A DNA stretch of 43,884 nt from Vulcanimicrobiota bacterium (GTDB lineage: Bacteria > Pseudomonadota > Gammaproteobacteria > Xanthomonadales > Rhodanobacteraceae): assembly GCA_903970555.1 (NCBI GenBank), contig CAJCJD010000210.1, positions 1 through 43,884 on the forward strand, in the 5' to 3' direction. Positions 25,512 to 34,379 of this stretch are shown piece after piece. Position 1 is the stretch's first letter. The number at the start of each line of letters is the position of its first letter. The position numbers and the translations under genes are program-made. A model generated the notes under the pieces. That model was not told the DNA's origin. It saw only the letters and a list, made by a program, of their open reading frames with translations, and made no database searches.

Positions 25512-25554
25512 CATGCATACCTGCGCATCGTCGATCGATGCGCAGGTATGCATG
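25512..25554. other. 19-bp perfect stem-loop before nagB-II
   Basis: CATGCATACCTGCGCATCG (25512-25530) is followed by TCGAT and its exact reverse complement (25536-25554). It starts 63 bp after the nagR stop and ends 27 bp before the nagB-II start. TTTTACTTTT follows at 25560-25569, five bases after the stem, so it may work as terminator or attenuator of the regulator transcript, or as an mRNA processing site. It does not match the nag palindromes. Confidence 0.75.
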
Positions 25555-25581
25555 CTGCGTTTTACTTTTCCCGGAGTCCCC

Positions 25582-26616
25582 ATGAAATCCGCTCGTGACA
25601 CCCTGATGTACAACGAAGCGCAGGAAAGCGCCGCGGCGGTCGAACGCCAATTGACGCTGAACGCCTCGCTGCTGAAATCGCTCGGCGAGCGCCTGCGCGC
25701 GCAGCCGCCACGCTTCATCGTGACGTGCGCACGCGGCAGCTCTGATCATGCGGCGGCCTATGCGAAATATGTATTCGAAACACGGCTTGGGTTGATCACT
25801 GCATCGGCGTCACCGTCGATCTCTTCCATCTACGACGCGGATCTGAAGCTCGAAGGCGCGTTGTTCTTGGCCATCTCGCAGTCGGGAAAAAGCCCGGATT
25901 TGCTGCGCAGCGCGCAATCGGCGAAGGAAGAAGGCGCCTATGTGGTGGCCATGGTCAATGTGGAAGATTCACCGCTCGCCGAATTGGCCGATACCGTGAT
26001 TCCGTTGCGCGGCGGCCCCGAGCGCAGCGTCGCCGCTACCAAAAGCTACCTCGCCACTCTGGCGGCGATCCTGCAGCTGACTGCGCATTGGAGCAACGAC
26101 GAAGCCCTGCACGCCGCAATCGCTCGCCTGCCGGACGATTTGCGTCGCGGCTGGGAGAGCGACTGGAGTGCGCTGGAGCGTGGTCTGGTCGATGTGAACA
26201 ACCTCTACGTAGTCGGTCGTGGCTATGGTTTTGGCGCAGCGCTGGAAGCAGCGCTGAAGCTGAAGGAAACCTGCGGCCTGCATGCCGAGGCGTTCAGCGC
26301 GGCGGAAGTGAAGCATGGTCCGATGGCCATCGTCGGGCCGAATTTTCCGGTGCTGTTCCTTGGCCAAGATGACGGCACGCTGGAGAACACGTTGTCGGTT
26401 GCAGCCGAATTCCGCTCGCGTGGCGTACCCGTCTGGGTCGCCGCGCCAGGTGTGGAAGGCGACGGTGCATTGCCGCTTCCTGTCGGCGTCGAAGCCATCG
26501 TGACACCGCTGCTTGCCGTGCAAAGTTTCTATCGCGCGGCCAGCGCGCTTGCGCTCGCGCGCGGCTACGATCCGGATGTGCCGCCGCATCTGCGCAAGGT
26601 CACGGAGACCGTGTAA
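25582..26616 (+). CDS. nagB: SIS-domain glucosamine-6-phosphate deaminase (NagB-II)
   Basis: A 344-residue protein made of two SIS (sugar isomerase) domains, like the isomerase half of GlmS but without the glutaminase half. The first domain has CARGSSDHAA (49-58) and SQSGKSPDLL (99-108); the second has GRGYGFGAALEAALKLKETC and SAAEVKHGPMAI. This type replaces the classical NagB in Shewanella and xanthomonads: GlcN-6-P to fructose-6-P plus ammonia. ATG at 25582 has GGAG upstream; the open frame to 25450 would run through the hairpin and is discarded. Its TAA overlaps the ATG of nagA (TAATG), so the two are coupled. Confidence 0.9.
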   Translation: MKSARDTLMYNEAQESAAAVERQLTLNASLLKSLGERLRAQPPRFIVTCARGSSDHAAAYAKYVFETRLGLITASASPSISSIYDADLKLEGALFLAISQSGKSPDLLRSAQSAKEEGAYVVAMVNVEDSPLAELADTVIPLRGGPERSVAATKSYLATLAAILQLTAHWSNDEALHAAIARLPDDLRRGWESDWSALERGLVDVNNLYVVGRGYGFGAALEAALKLKETCGLHAEAFSAAEVKHGPMAIVGPNFPVLFLGQDDGTLENTLSVAAEFRSRGVPVWVAAPGVEGDGALPLPVGVEAIVTPLLAVQSFYRAASALALARGYDPDVPPHLRKVTETV

Positions 26617-27776
26617 TGACTGCCAATCCACTGACCGCCCTCGTCAATGGCCGCGTGCTCGGCGATCACGGCCCGCGTGAGGGCATGGTCGTGCTGGTGC
26701 GCGGCAAACGTATCGTCGCCGTCGTTGCGCACGACGATCCACGCATCGCCGATGCGAAACGCCACGATTTGCAAAGCAACTTGTTGCTGCCCGGTTTTAT
26801 CGACGTGCAAGTGAACGGCGGCGGTGGACTACTGTTCAACGATGCACCGACGGTGGAAACACTGCGCGGCATTGCCGAGGCGCATCGCAAGTACGGCACC
26901 ACCGGCATGTTGCCCACGCTGATTACCGATACCGCCGAACAAATGCATGCCGCGCTTGCGGCGGTGGATGAAGCGATCGAACAACACGTTCCAGGCATTT
27001 TGGGCATTCATGTGGAAGGGCCCTTTCTCGCCACCGCACGCAAAGGTATCCACAACGCCGATCTGTTTCGGCAACCGGATGACAGCGATATCGAAGTGCT
27101 GACCGCAGCGCATCGCGGAGCAGTGATGCTGACGCTCGCGCCCGATCAGGTGTCGCCAACCACCATCGCGCGCCTGAGCCAAGCCGGCGTGATCGTTGTC
27201 GCCGGCCACACCGGCGCCGACTACGTCACCACCCGCGCGGCACTCGACGCCGGCGTGTGCGGCTTCACGCATCTTTACAACGCGATGACACCGCTGAGCA
27301 GCCGCGATCCGGGCGTCGTCGGCGCCGCGCTGGACGATCCACACAGCTGGTGCGGCCTGATCGTGGACGGTCATCACGTGCACCCGGCGACCTTGCGTGT
27401 GGCGATTGCTGCGAAAGCGCGCGGCAAATGCGTACTGGTCACCGATGCAATGCCCCCGGTGGGCAGCGACCACCCCGACTATGTGCTCAACGGACAAACC
27501 ATCGTGATGCGCGACGGTATCTGCCAAAGCGAAGCCGGCGTTTTGGCCGGATCGGGTCTCGATATGGCCGGCGCCGTGCGCAATACGGTACAGATGCTGG
27601 GGCTGCCATTGGCGGAAGCGTCGCGGATGGCTAGCAGCTACCCGGCGGCGTGGATCGGCCTCGATCGCACGCACGGACGCATCGCCGCGGGCTATCACGC
27701 GGATTTCGCCGTGCTGGACGATTCGCTGACCGTCCGCGAGACATGGGTCGACGGCGTGGCCTACCCGGTCAACTGA
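26616..27776 (+). CDS. nagA: N-acetylglucosamine-6-phosphate deacetylase
   Basis: A 386-residue amidohydrolase of usual length that removes the acetyl group from GlcNAc-6-P. Metal and catalytic residues are in place: E134 in HVEGPF, H198 in AGHTGA, H219 in FTHLYNAM and D277 in VTDAMPP, with LPGFIDVQVNG near 58-68. It is coupled to nagB-II through a TAATG overlap and supplies it with GlcN-6-P in the cytoplasm. The unit ends here; the M1 peptidase gene follows after 84 bp and is not obviously part of the pathway. Confidence 0.96.
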   Translation: MTANPLTALVNGRVLGDHGPREGMVVLVRGKRIVAVVAHDDPRIADAKRHDLQSNLLLPGFIDVQVNGGGGLLFNDAPTVETLRGIAEAHRKYGTTGMLPTLITDTAEQMHAALAAVDEAIEQHVPGILGIHVEGPFLATARKGIHNADLFRQPDDSDIEVLTAAHRGAVMLTLAPDQVSPTTIARLSQAGVIVVAGHTGADYVTTRAALDAGVCGFTHLYNAMTPLSSRDPGVVGAALDDPHSWCGLIVDGHHVHPATLRVAIAAKARGKCVLVTDAMPPVGSDHPDYVLNGQTIVMRDGICQSEAGVLAGSGLDMAGAVRNTVQMLGLPLAEASRMASSYPAAWIGLDRTHGRIAAGYHADFAVLDDSLTVRETWVDGVAYPVN

Positions 27777-27860
27777 TCCGGGTTAAGACCTTCGCCACGG
27801 GCCGGGAACCGGGCTGGAGTGGCATACTCGCCGCTCCCTATTCCCTCCGGAAGCTGCACG

Positions 27861-29711
27861 ATGTTCCCGCTCCGTACCCTGGCCCTTGGCGCCTTGCTGC
27901 TGCCCCTGGCGGCTCACGCCAACGACCCCTATTCCTATGCCCAGCCCGATGAGGTGCGCGTCACCCATCTGGATCTGCAGCTGAAGATCGACTTCCCGCA
28001 GCGCCAGCTCGATGGCCAGGCCACGCTGACGCTGAACTGGAAAGACCCCAAGGCGACGGCGCTGGTGCTGGATACACGCGATCTGAACATCGCCAGCGTG
28101 GAAGCCGTCGAGGCCAACGGCAAGACGTCGGCACTTCAGTACGCACTGGCGCCGCGTGACAAGCAGCTCGGCAGCAAGCTGACCATTCAGACCCCGCAGC
28201 GCCCGCACGAAGTGCGCATCGTCTACACCACCTCGCCAAATGCATCCGGCCTGCAGTGGCTGCCGCCTGCGCAAACGGCGGACAAAAAGCAGCCCTTCAT
28301 GTTCTCGCAGTCCGAATCCATCCACGGCCGTTCCTGGGTGCCGCTGCAGGATTCGCCCGCGATCCGCTTCACCTACGACGCGCACGTCACCGCCCCGCAG
28401 GACACGCGCGTGGCGATGAGCGCGCCGAACGATCCGAAGCACGCCTTGAACGGCGACTTCAGCTTCACGCAGACGCACCCGATTCCGTCCTACCTGCTGG
28501 CGATCGCTGCGGGCGATCTCGCCGTGAAGGAAACCGGCCCGCGCTCGGCGGTGTATGCGGAGCCTTCGGTCGTCGGCAAGGCCGCGCACGAGTTCGAAGA
28601 CACCGAGAAGATGATCGCAACCGCGGAGAAGCTGTACGGCCCGTACCGCTGGGGCCGCTATGACATCCTGGTACTACCACCCAGCTTCCCCTACGGCGGC
28701 ATGGAAAACCCGAACATGACCTTCGCCACGCCAACCGTTCTGGTGGGTGACAAGAGCCTGGTCTCGCTGGTCGCGCATGAGCTGGCGCACTCCTGGTCGG
28801 GCAACCTGATCACCGCGGCATCGTGGCGCGACATTTGGCTCAACGAAGGCATCACCACCTACGTGCAGGGCCGCATCACCGAGGCCCTGTACGGCAAGCG
28901 ACAAGCTGACGAAGAAGCGCTGCTCGACATCCACTCGTTGCAGAAGGAACTCGGCACCATGCCGGCGAACGCACAGCGACTTGCGCCGAAACCCGGCGGC
29001 ATCGATGCGGACGATTCGCTTTCCGATGTCGCGTACAACAAAGGTTCGTGGTTCTTGCGCACGCTGGAGCAACGCTTCGGTCGCGACACGTTCGATAACT
29101 ATCTCAAGAGTTACTTCAATCACTTCGCCTTCCAGAGCATCACCACGGAACAGATGCTCGATTTCCTGAAGCCGAACTTGATCGACAAATACCCCGGCAA
29201 GATGAGCTGGGCCCAGGTGAACGATTGGGTCTACGACACCGGCGTTCCGAAGGATGCGCCGATTCCCGATTCCCCGCGCTTCGACACCATCGACAAAGAG
29301 CGCAGTGCGTTCCTGGCCGGCACACTGACCGCCGACAAGCTCGACGCGAAAGGCTGGAATACGCAGGAATGGATGTATTTCCTAGACCGCCTGCCGGACG
29401 CGCCGCCGCTGGACAAGGTGCAAGCGCTTGACGCCGCGTGGCACCTGACCAGCACGCCGAATGCGGAAATCGGCATGCGCTGGTACGTGCACGCCATCGC
29501 CGCGGGCGACAAAGCCGTGTGGCCGGCCGCCGCCGAACACATGACACGTATCGGCCGCTTGTACCTGACCATGCCGGTCTATGCCGCACTCAGTAAGACG
29601 CCGGATGGTCTCGCTTTTGCTGAGCAGGTTTACGCCAAGGCGAAAGACGGCTATCACCCGCTGACACAGCAGGCTGTCGAAGCGCTATTTGCGAAGGCTG
29701 CAAAGAAATAA
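27861..29711 (+). CDS. Secreted M1-family aminopeptidase
   Basis: A 616-residue zinc aminopeptidase of family M1, closest in layout to the leukotriene A4 hydrolase/cold-active aminopeptidase group: N-terminal beta domain, catalytic domain, and a helical C-terminal domain. Signal peptide 1-20 (LPLAAHA). GGMEN (279-283) is the substrate-binding motif, HELAH (306-310) with E329 in WLNEG binds zinc. It would trim peptides from the N-terminus in the periplasm. ATG at 27861 starts the signal peptide; upstream codons in the same frame are not credible. It lies 84 bp after nagA with no sign of coupling; a hairpin follows. Confidence 0.92.
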   Translation: MFPLRTLALGALLLPLAAHANDPYSYAQPDEVRVTHLDLQLKIDFPQRQLDGQATLTLNWKDPKATALVLDTRDLNIASVEAVEANGKTSALQYALAPRDKQLGSKLTIQTPQRPHEVRIVYTTSPNASGLQWLPPAQTADKKQPFMFSQSESIHGRSWVPLQDSPAIRFTYDAHVTAPQDTRVAMSAPNDPKHALNGDFSFTQTHPIPSYLLAIAAGDLAVKETGPRSAVYAEPSVVGKAAHEFEDTEKMIATAEKLYGPYRWGRYDILVLPPSFPYGGMENPNMTFATPTVLVGDKSLVSLVAHELAHSWSGNLITAASWRDIWLNEGITTYVQGRITEALYGKRQADEEALLDIHSLQKELGTMPANAQRLAPKPGGIDADDSLSDVAYNKGSWFLRTLEQRFGRDTFDNYLKSYFNHFAFQSITTEQMLDFLKPNLIDKYPGKMSWAQVNDWVYDTGVPKDAPIPDSPRFDTIDKERSAFLAGTLTADKLDAKGWNTQEWMYFLDRLPDAPPLDKVQALDAAWHLTSTPNAEIGMRWYVHAIAAGDKAVWPAAAEHMTRIGRLYLTMPVYAALSKTPDGLAFAEQVYAKAKDGYHPLTQQAVEALFAKAAKK

Positions 29712-29718
29712 GCGTCTT

Positions 29719-29745
29719 GACCCCTCGTCCTTTGGGCGAGGGGTT
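29719..29745 (+). terminator. Hairpin after the M1 aminopeptidase gene
   Basis: CCCCTCGTCC (29721-29730) pairs with GGGCGAGGGG (29734-29743) around TTT, one wobble pair. It starts 8 bp after the stop codon. There is no T-run beyond the stem. Confidence 0.6.
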
Positions 29746-29824
29746 GAGGTGAGGGCTCGATCAGCGGCGCGATTTCAATAGCTTGTACCAGCACCCATAT
29801 CGCGCTCTGCACATACCCCCATCC

Positions 29825-29857
29825 GCCCTTCGGGCACCTTCTCCCGGACGGAGAAGG
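29825..29857. repeat. REP-like double hairpin
   Basis: GCCC-TTC-GGGC (29825-29835) directly followed by CCTTCTCC/GGAGAAGG (29837-29844, 29850-29857). It is palindromic and noncoding, between the M1 peptidase and hydrolase genes. The CTTCTCCC core resembles short dispersed repeats of this bacterial order, but I cannot count copies. Confidence 0.5.
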
Positions 29858-29884
29858 ATTCACGACCTAAATTCGGCACTCTCC

Positions 29885-30874
29885 ATGACCACACTTTCTA
29901 CCAACTCTTCTCGTCCCCTCTGGCAACGCTTGCTGCTGCGCCGACTGAAATTCATCGGCATCATTGCCGCGCTGCTGATCGTCGTGGGGGGCGGCAGCTA
30001 CGTGTTCGCGCCGCAATGGCTGATGCAAGCCAACACCATGCGCGAAGCGATGAACGCGCAACTCGAGAAGCATTCCGTGCAAGCCGGCGATACGCAATGG
30101 GTTTACTACGAAGGCGGCCAGGGCCCGACGATCGTACTGCTGCACGGTTTTGCAGCACGCAAGGAAGTCTGGCTGAAAGTCGCGCCCATGCTCACCGCGC
30201 ATTTCCGAGTGGTCATCCCCGACCTGCCGGGCTGGGGCGAGTCCTCGCGCGTTCCCAACGCCAGCTACAACATCGATAACCAGGCCGCGCGCTTGAACGA
30301 TTTTGTGCAGACGCTGCACCTGCAGCACGCTCTATTCGTGGGTCACTCGATGGGTGGGGCCATTGCCGGCGTATACGCCGCCGAGCATCCGCAAGATGTT
30401 GCCGAGCTGGCACTGATCGATTCCTTCGGCTTGAAGTTCAAAGAGAATGATTTCGCCAAGGAAGCAATGAGCGGCAAGGATCCCTTTATCTACGACGACC
30501 GCGCCGGCTTCCTGCGCGCCACATCGCTGGCCTTCGAACATATGCCAAATATTCCGGGTCGCTTTATCGACGTCTTCGTGAAAGACAACATCAAGAACCG
30601 CGCGTTTATCGAAAGCACCTTCAACGAACTGCGCGAAGATTCACAGGTGAATGCATTGCAGAGCCGTCTCGACAAGCTCACCATGCCGACGCTTGGCATG
30701 TGGTGCCACGATGACAAGATCATCGATGTTTCGGCGCTGGAAAGCCTACGCAACGGCCTGACCCATGCACCGGCTATCAGCACCAGCGTCCTCAACGGCT
30801 GCAATCACATGCCACAGATGGAGAAGCCGCAGGAGTTCTCGCAGGTGCTGACCAGCTTTGCGCTGCAGCACTGA
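29885..30874 (+). CDS. Membrane-anchored alpha/beta hydrolase
   Basis: A 329-residue alpha/beta-hydrolase-fold protein with one N-terminal membrane anchor (about 22-42, FIGIIAALLIVVGGGSYVF). The fold is shown by IVLLHGFAARKEVW (oxyanion region), the nucleophile elbow GHSMGG (S155), and the C-terminal histidine H308 in NGCNHMPQ. The layout resembles lipases and esterases of the LipA/BioH-like group, with the catalytic part in the periplasm. The substrate cannot be deduced. ATG at 29885 is the only start that leaves the anchor at the N-terminus. Convergent with the next gene across a hairpin. Confidence 0.85.
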   Translation: MTTLSTNSSRPLWQRLLLRRLKFIGIIAALLIVVGGGSYVFAPQWLMQANTMREAMNAQLEKHSVQAGDTQWVYYEGGQGPTIVLLHGFAARKEVWLKVAPMLTAHFRVVIPDLPGWGESSRVPNASYNIDNQAARLNDFVQTLHLQHALFVGHSMGGAIAGVYAAEHPQDVAELALIDSFGLKFKENDFAKEAMSGKDPFIYDDRAGFLRATSLAFEHMPNIPGRFIDVFVKDNIKNRAFIESTFNELREDSQVNALQSRLDKLTMPTLGMWCHDDKIIDVSALESLRNGLTHAPAISTSVLNGCNHMPQMEKPQEFSQVLTSFALQH

Positions 30875-30891
30875 TCGCGCGCAATAACGCA

Positions 30892-30922
30892 GCGCATCCG
30901 GCCACGATGCTGCCGGATGCGC
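30892..30922. terminator. Bidirectional terminator-like hairpin
   Basis: GCGCATCCGGC (30892-30902) and GCCGGATGCGC (30912-30922), an 11-bp perfect stem with a 9-base loop, in the 57 bp between two convergent genes. Confidence 0.6.
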
Positions 30923-30931
30923 GTCTTCAGA

Positions 30932-31657
30932 TCATCCGGATATTTGCGAAGAAGTCAGCTCTTCGGTGATCCGCTTGCTGCGAACACCCGTGGTGCTATA
31001 CGTCTCCTCCACCGACTTCACGTAACGCTTCAGGGCCGGCACATACCAGTAAGCCCAGTAGAAGCGCCCAGAGATGGTTCTCGGTGCCACTCGCTGGCTT
31101 TGAGTGAATGTTGCCGTGCCACCCGGTACCGCCAGCCCCTGCGCCGAAACTCCAGCATGCGGCGCAAGTACGGCGGACCATTCGCCATCGCCTTCGATCT
31201 TCAACGCTTTGTATTTACCAGCGGGCACCTGGATGTCTTCCCATCCAGTGGCGACGTATTTGCAATGCACGGTTTGGCTCGTGTGCAATGCGTCGGGATG
31301 TTCCTGCGTGTAGCTCATGTCCCACTTTTTGCCTTCGCTAAGCGGGAACGCCATCGGCTGGCTCACGACCTGCTGCTTGCCGTTGATGTCGGTGCTGCGG
31401 CTCCAGTCGAGACCGCGTAATTCTTCAACCGGCGGTTGATCCGAACCGCTGAGTTTAAGCGCGATCATCACGCTGTCGGAAGTGACGCGCTCGACCGAGA
31501 TCTGCTCGTCTTTGCGCACCCAACCCTGCGTACCAGTCTCGATGGTCTGGGTGTATGCCCAGGTATCACCGGTTTTCAGCGCGGGCGTATCGATAGACGC
31601 CGCGTGAGCGGCACCGCACAACAGACCGACCCCTACTGCGAATAGCCATCTGGACAT
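30932..31657 (-). CDS. Secreted protein of unknown function
   Basis: A 241-residue exported protein I do not recognise. Signal peptide 1-19 (cleavage AHA-A). The mature part is rich in beta-type sequence, starting with LKTGDTWAYTQTIET and with regular polar/hydrophobic alternation. A single cysteine (HCKYVATGWEDIQVPAGKYKALKIEGDG) and no catalytic motif can be seen. The start TGDTWAY plus PAGKYKALKI recalls small periplasmic proteins of unknown role that bind or sense a surface component. ATG at 31657 is chosen with GGGAG at 6 bases; ATG at 31663 is possible. It is a single gene, followed upstream by about 190 bp without genes. Confidence 0.75.
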   Translation of the reverse strand: MSRWLFAVGVGLLCGAAHAASIDTPALKTGDTWAYTQTIETGTQGWVRKDEQISVERVTSDSVMIALKLSGSDQPPVEELRGLDWSRSTDINGKQQVVSQPMAFPLSEGKKWDMSYTQEHPDALHTSQTVHCKYVATGWEDIQVPAGKYKALKIEGDGEWSAVLAPHAGVSAQGLAVPGGTATFTQSQRVAPRTISGRFYWAYWYVPALKRYVKSVEETYSTTGVRSKRITEELTSSQISG

Positions 31658-31848
31658 GATCATCTCCCTGATTCCGTGTTCACAGAGTCTATTGGACAGA
31701 CTTATCGCGGTGAAAGGACTGACAACATAAAAAAGGTAGAAAAGTCCGCAGCCGCGTGTCGCAGCAAATTACGAAAACGGTTGTCCGTTTGGCGCAAGAC
31801 AACGACTCTCAATCTGCGCACAACCACGTTCACACCGATCGTATTGCT

Positions 31849-32427
31849 TCACAACACCCATGGCACCAATGCCTTCACCCGGCGCATGTAGTTCAAATAC
31901 CGGTCACCAAATAGCTCTCGCATCCAGCGCTCTTCCAGCCTCAACTTGCGCCAGAACGAAATGGCAACGATGGCGGTCGCGAGCAACGCGCGCCACTGGC
32001 CAATAGCGAGTGCACTGCCGAGGAAAGCGAGCAACAAGCCCGTATAGATTGGATGGCGCACGATACTGTAGGGACCGCGCACAATCAGCTCGTGATCCTG
32101 TTTCAATTGCACCACGCCGCTCCAGTTGCGCCCGAGGATCGCGCGCGCCCAACAGGCGAAGGCAAGGCCTGCGAGGGTGAGAATGAAACCTAGCCATGCC
32201 ACCCATTCAAGCGCAGGGACAAAGCGTTCGCCGAGCAAGGTGCCCGCAAAGGTGCCGGCGCCGATCATCATCCACGCGGCAACCATTAGCGGCAGGAAGT
32301 ATTTGCCAAAACGCGATAGCGAGGATTCGACGCGTGTGGCTTGCTTGACGTTAGCGGCACTGACGCCCCAGTAAACCAGCCAGAGCAGCCACGCGGCACC
32401 GAACAGATAACCGAACGGAATCGACAT
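31849..32427 (-). CDS. Isoprenylcysteine carboxyl methyltransferase-like membrane protein
   Basis: A 192-residue integral membrane protein with five hydrophobic segments, similar to the ICMT/PEMT family. The signature near the C-terminus is RGPYSIVRHPIYTGLLLAFLG, the SAM-binding part, followed by RKLRLEERWMRELFG. Bacterial members methylate unknown lipids or small molecules. ATG at 32427 with AAGGGG six bases upstream is preferred; ATG at 32433 is possible. It is a single gene with no informative neighbours. Confidence 0.83.
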   Translation of the reverse strand: MSIPFGYLFGAAWLLWLVYWGVSAANVKQATRVESSLSRFGKYFLPLMVAAWMMIGAGTFAGTLLGERFVPALEWVAWLGFILTLAGLAFACWARAILGRNWSGVVQLKQDHELIVRGPYSIVRHPIYTGLLLAFLGSALAIGQWRALLATAIVAISFWRKLRLEERWMRELFGDRYLNYMRRVKALVPWVL

Positions 32428-32514
32428 CACCATCCCCTTGCGGCGAAGAGCTCAGTTTACCAACGTTATCCTGCGCAGAAGGCGTGGTGCATGGGTCTTT
32501 CGCTTATCACGCGA

Positions 32515-33282
32515 TCAATCGGCGACATCGGCGATCAACCTATCCAGTTCCGCTTTCAGTGTGGCGCCGTTTTGACGCAACCAGTCGCGTTGCTCACGCC
32601 AATCGGGAAAGATCGATTCGACATGCGCCCAGAAACGCGGCGAGTGGTTTCGCACTTTCAGATGGCAAAGTTCGTGGGCCAGCACATAGCGCAACGCCGC
32701 GGGTGGCGCGAGCGCCAGGGCGAGATCGAGGTTGATGCGATCGCGCGTGTCAAGGCTGCCCCACAAACTTTTCATCGGGCGAATGCGCAAGGCCGTGGGT
32801 GCAAGCCCGAGTTGCGGCACGTAACCGGCAAGCCAGCGCGAGACATCGCGGCGAATCTGGTTTTCGAAGTACGACGCGAGCAAGCCGCGTGCAACTGGCA
32901 ACGCACGACTGTGCGGGCGCGGGATTTCCAGCGTAAGGCCGCCGTCGTAGGCGACGACGCGCGGATAGGCGCCTTCGGCCCAATCCAGCGTTATTGTTTC
33001 GCCGCGCAGCGGGAATTCGATGGGATTGCCCAGGCGCAACGGCGGAAGCGGCTCGACGACCAGGTTCAATTCGTCGAGTTTTCTTTCCAGCCAATCCGCG
33101 TTGTGTCGAAGGAACGCATTGACCTGCGACGGATGCGTGCCTTGCGGGTAGGTAACGCGCGCCCCTTTCGGAGATACGGTAAGGCGCAACCGACGCGCTC
33201 GCGGATGCGCCGCTTTGAGCACACGAATCGTGTTGCCGCTGGGTGTTGCCAGCTCCAACCAGTCGCCGTCGAGATACGCCAT
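32515..33282 (-). CDS. YgjP-like zinc metalloprotease
   Basis: A 255-residue cytoplasmic protein of the DUF45/WLM family (E. coli YgjP type). The zinc motif is HELCH (203-207) with H213 in VRNHSPRFW, preceded by the family strand KSLWGSLDTRDRINLD (171-186). Family members are small metalloproteases with little known function, some linked to nucleotide or SOS responses in other bacteria. ATG at 33282 follows AGG; the open frame to 33333 is not supported by a ribosome site. Confidence 0.83.
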   Translation of the reverse strand: MAYLDGDWLELATPSGNTIRVLKAAHPRARRLRLTVSPKGARVTYPQGTHPSQVNAFLRHNADWLERKLDELNLVVEPLPPLRLGNPIEFPLRGETITLDWAEGAYPRVVAYDGGLTLEIPRPHSRALPVARGLLASYFENQIRRDVSRWLAGYVPQLGLAPTALRIRPMKSLWGSLDTRDRINLDLALALAPPAALRYVLAHELCHLKVRNHSPRFWAHVESIFPDWREQRDWLRQNGATLKAELDRLIADVAD

Positions 33283-33410
33283 GATCCTGCCTTCGGTACT
33301 ACAGCCAGGGGTCCAAAATGGCCCCTCAGCCAAGGCAGAATGTGGGGCGCCGAAGCCCTACGCAAGGGCTATTTTGCCTAGCCCGCAGGAAGCCCCGTCT
33401 GGCGCGCGTC

Positions 33411-34328
33411 TCAGCTGTCCGTGGGACGAGGCAGGCCGAACCATTCCTCCAGTTTGGCCAGCAAACGCTCCAGTTCCAGGGTCAGCAGGGCGAACCTGGC
33501 GTCCATCTCGGCGGCCGCATCCTGCTGGCTGTCGCCCAGCTCATCCAGCACCACATCGAGGAATTTCAGCTTGCGCAGCACCAGATCTTCGCCCAGCACG
33601 AAGCTGATGCGATCGTCGAAGACCAAGCCCAGCTGAAACACCTGCTTGCCGTTGCGCAGATGCTCTTTCACTTCCTCGGCATCGAGATCCTGGCGACGGC
33701 AACGCGCGATAGCGCCAGTCGCAGTAGCCGGATCGCGCAATTCGCATTCGTCGCCAAGCATGAGGCCAGCAGGTGGCTTGCCGTTGGCGAGCCAGTCGGT
33801 CATCAGCACACGTGGGCCTTCTTCCGGCGCAAGTGGCACAGCGGGGAAACTGCCGAGTGCTTCGCGCACCTGCGTCAGCGCGTTCTCGGCCGACTTGCGA
33901 CTGGCGGTATCGAGCACCAGCCAGCCGTGCTTGCGGTCGACGTAGGCCGACATGCGCGAGCTGCGCACGAAAGCGCGCGGCAGCAGTTCGGTGAGCAGAT
34001 CTTCTTTCAGGCGCTTGCGCTCGCGACCGCCAACTTTACGGCCCTCTTCTTCTGCGATCTTTTGCACCTTGCGCTGCAGTTCGTCGTTCACCACGGCAGC
34101 GGGCAGCAGCTTCTCCTCACCACCGACGGTGAGCAACGTGCAGGCGTTTACCGCATGCGTGAGCGCCGCCTCCTCTCCGCGCCCGACCGGCGGCACGAAA
34201 CCACGCGTACCCATTTCCAGCGGACCACAGGGACGCAGGCGGTGTTCGCTCAATGCTTCATCGAGGCGTTGAAGATCTTCGGCGACGGCGGGAGAAAAAC
34301 GGAACAGCGTGAGGTTGCGAAAAAACAT
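33411..34328 (-). CDS. rdgC: Recombination-associated protein RdgC
   Basis: A 305-residue DNA-binding protein of usual length. It shows MFFRNLTLFRFS at the start, PLEMGTRGFVPP, and the LPRAFVRSSRMSAYVDRKHGWL segment typical of RdgC. RdgC forms a ring dimer on double-stranded DNA and limits RecA activity. ATG at 34328 begins the conserved MFFRNL; the 10 extra codons upstream (MQGEDKDKVF) are discarded. It lies 99 bp downstream of the aminotransferase gene on the same strand, separated by a hairpin. Confidence 0.95.
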   Translation of the reverse strand: MFFRNLTLFRFSPAVAEDLQRLDEALSEHRLRPCGPLEMGTRGFVPPVGRGEEAALTHAVNACTLLTVGGEEKLLPAAVVNDELQRKVQKIAEEEGRKVGGRERKRLKEDLLTELLPRAFVRSSRMSAYVDRKHGWLVLDTASRKSAENALTQVREALGSFPAVPLAPEEGPRVLMTDWLANGKPPAGLMLGDECELRDPATATGAIARCRRQDLDAEEVKEHLRNGKQVFQLGLVFDDRISFVLGEDLVLRKLKFLDVVLDELGDSQQDAAAEMDARFALLTLELERLLAKLEEWFGLPRPTDS

Positions 34329-34379
34329 GAAGACCTTGTCTTTATCTTCGCCCTGCAAGCAGCGCGAGTTGCTTTAACT

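Noticed and set aside
25512..25554. Possible CRISPR repeat or nag operator
   Set aside because: Only one copy is present, so no array; the arms do not match TGACAACG sites.
24246..25598. Plus-strand frame of 450 codons over the regulator gene
   Set aside because: It is in another frame over the LacI gene, arginine- and glycine-rich, and lacks any fold-like pattern.
31676..31891. A 71-codon plus-strand frame
   Set aside because: No ribosome site, no conserved-looking pattern, and it overlaps the end of the ICMT-like gene.
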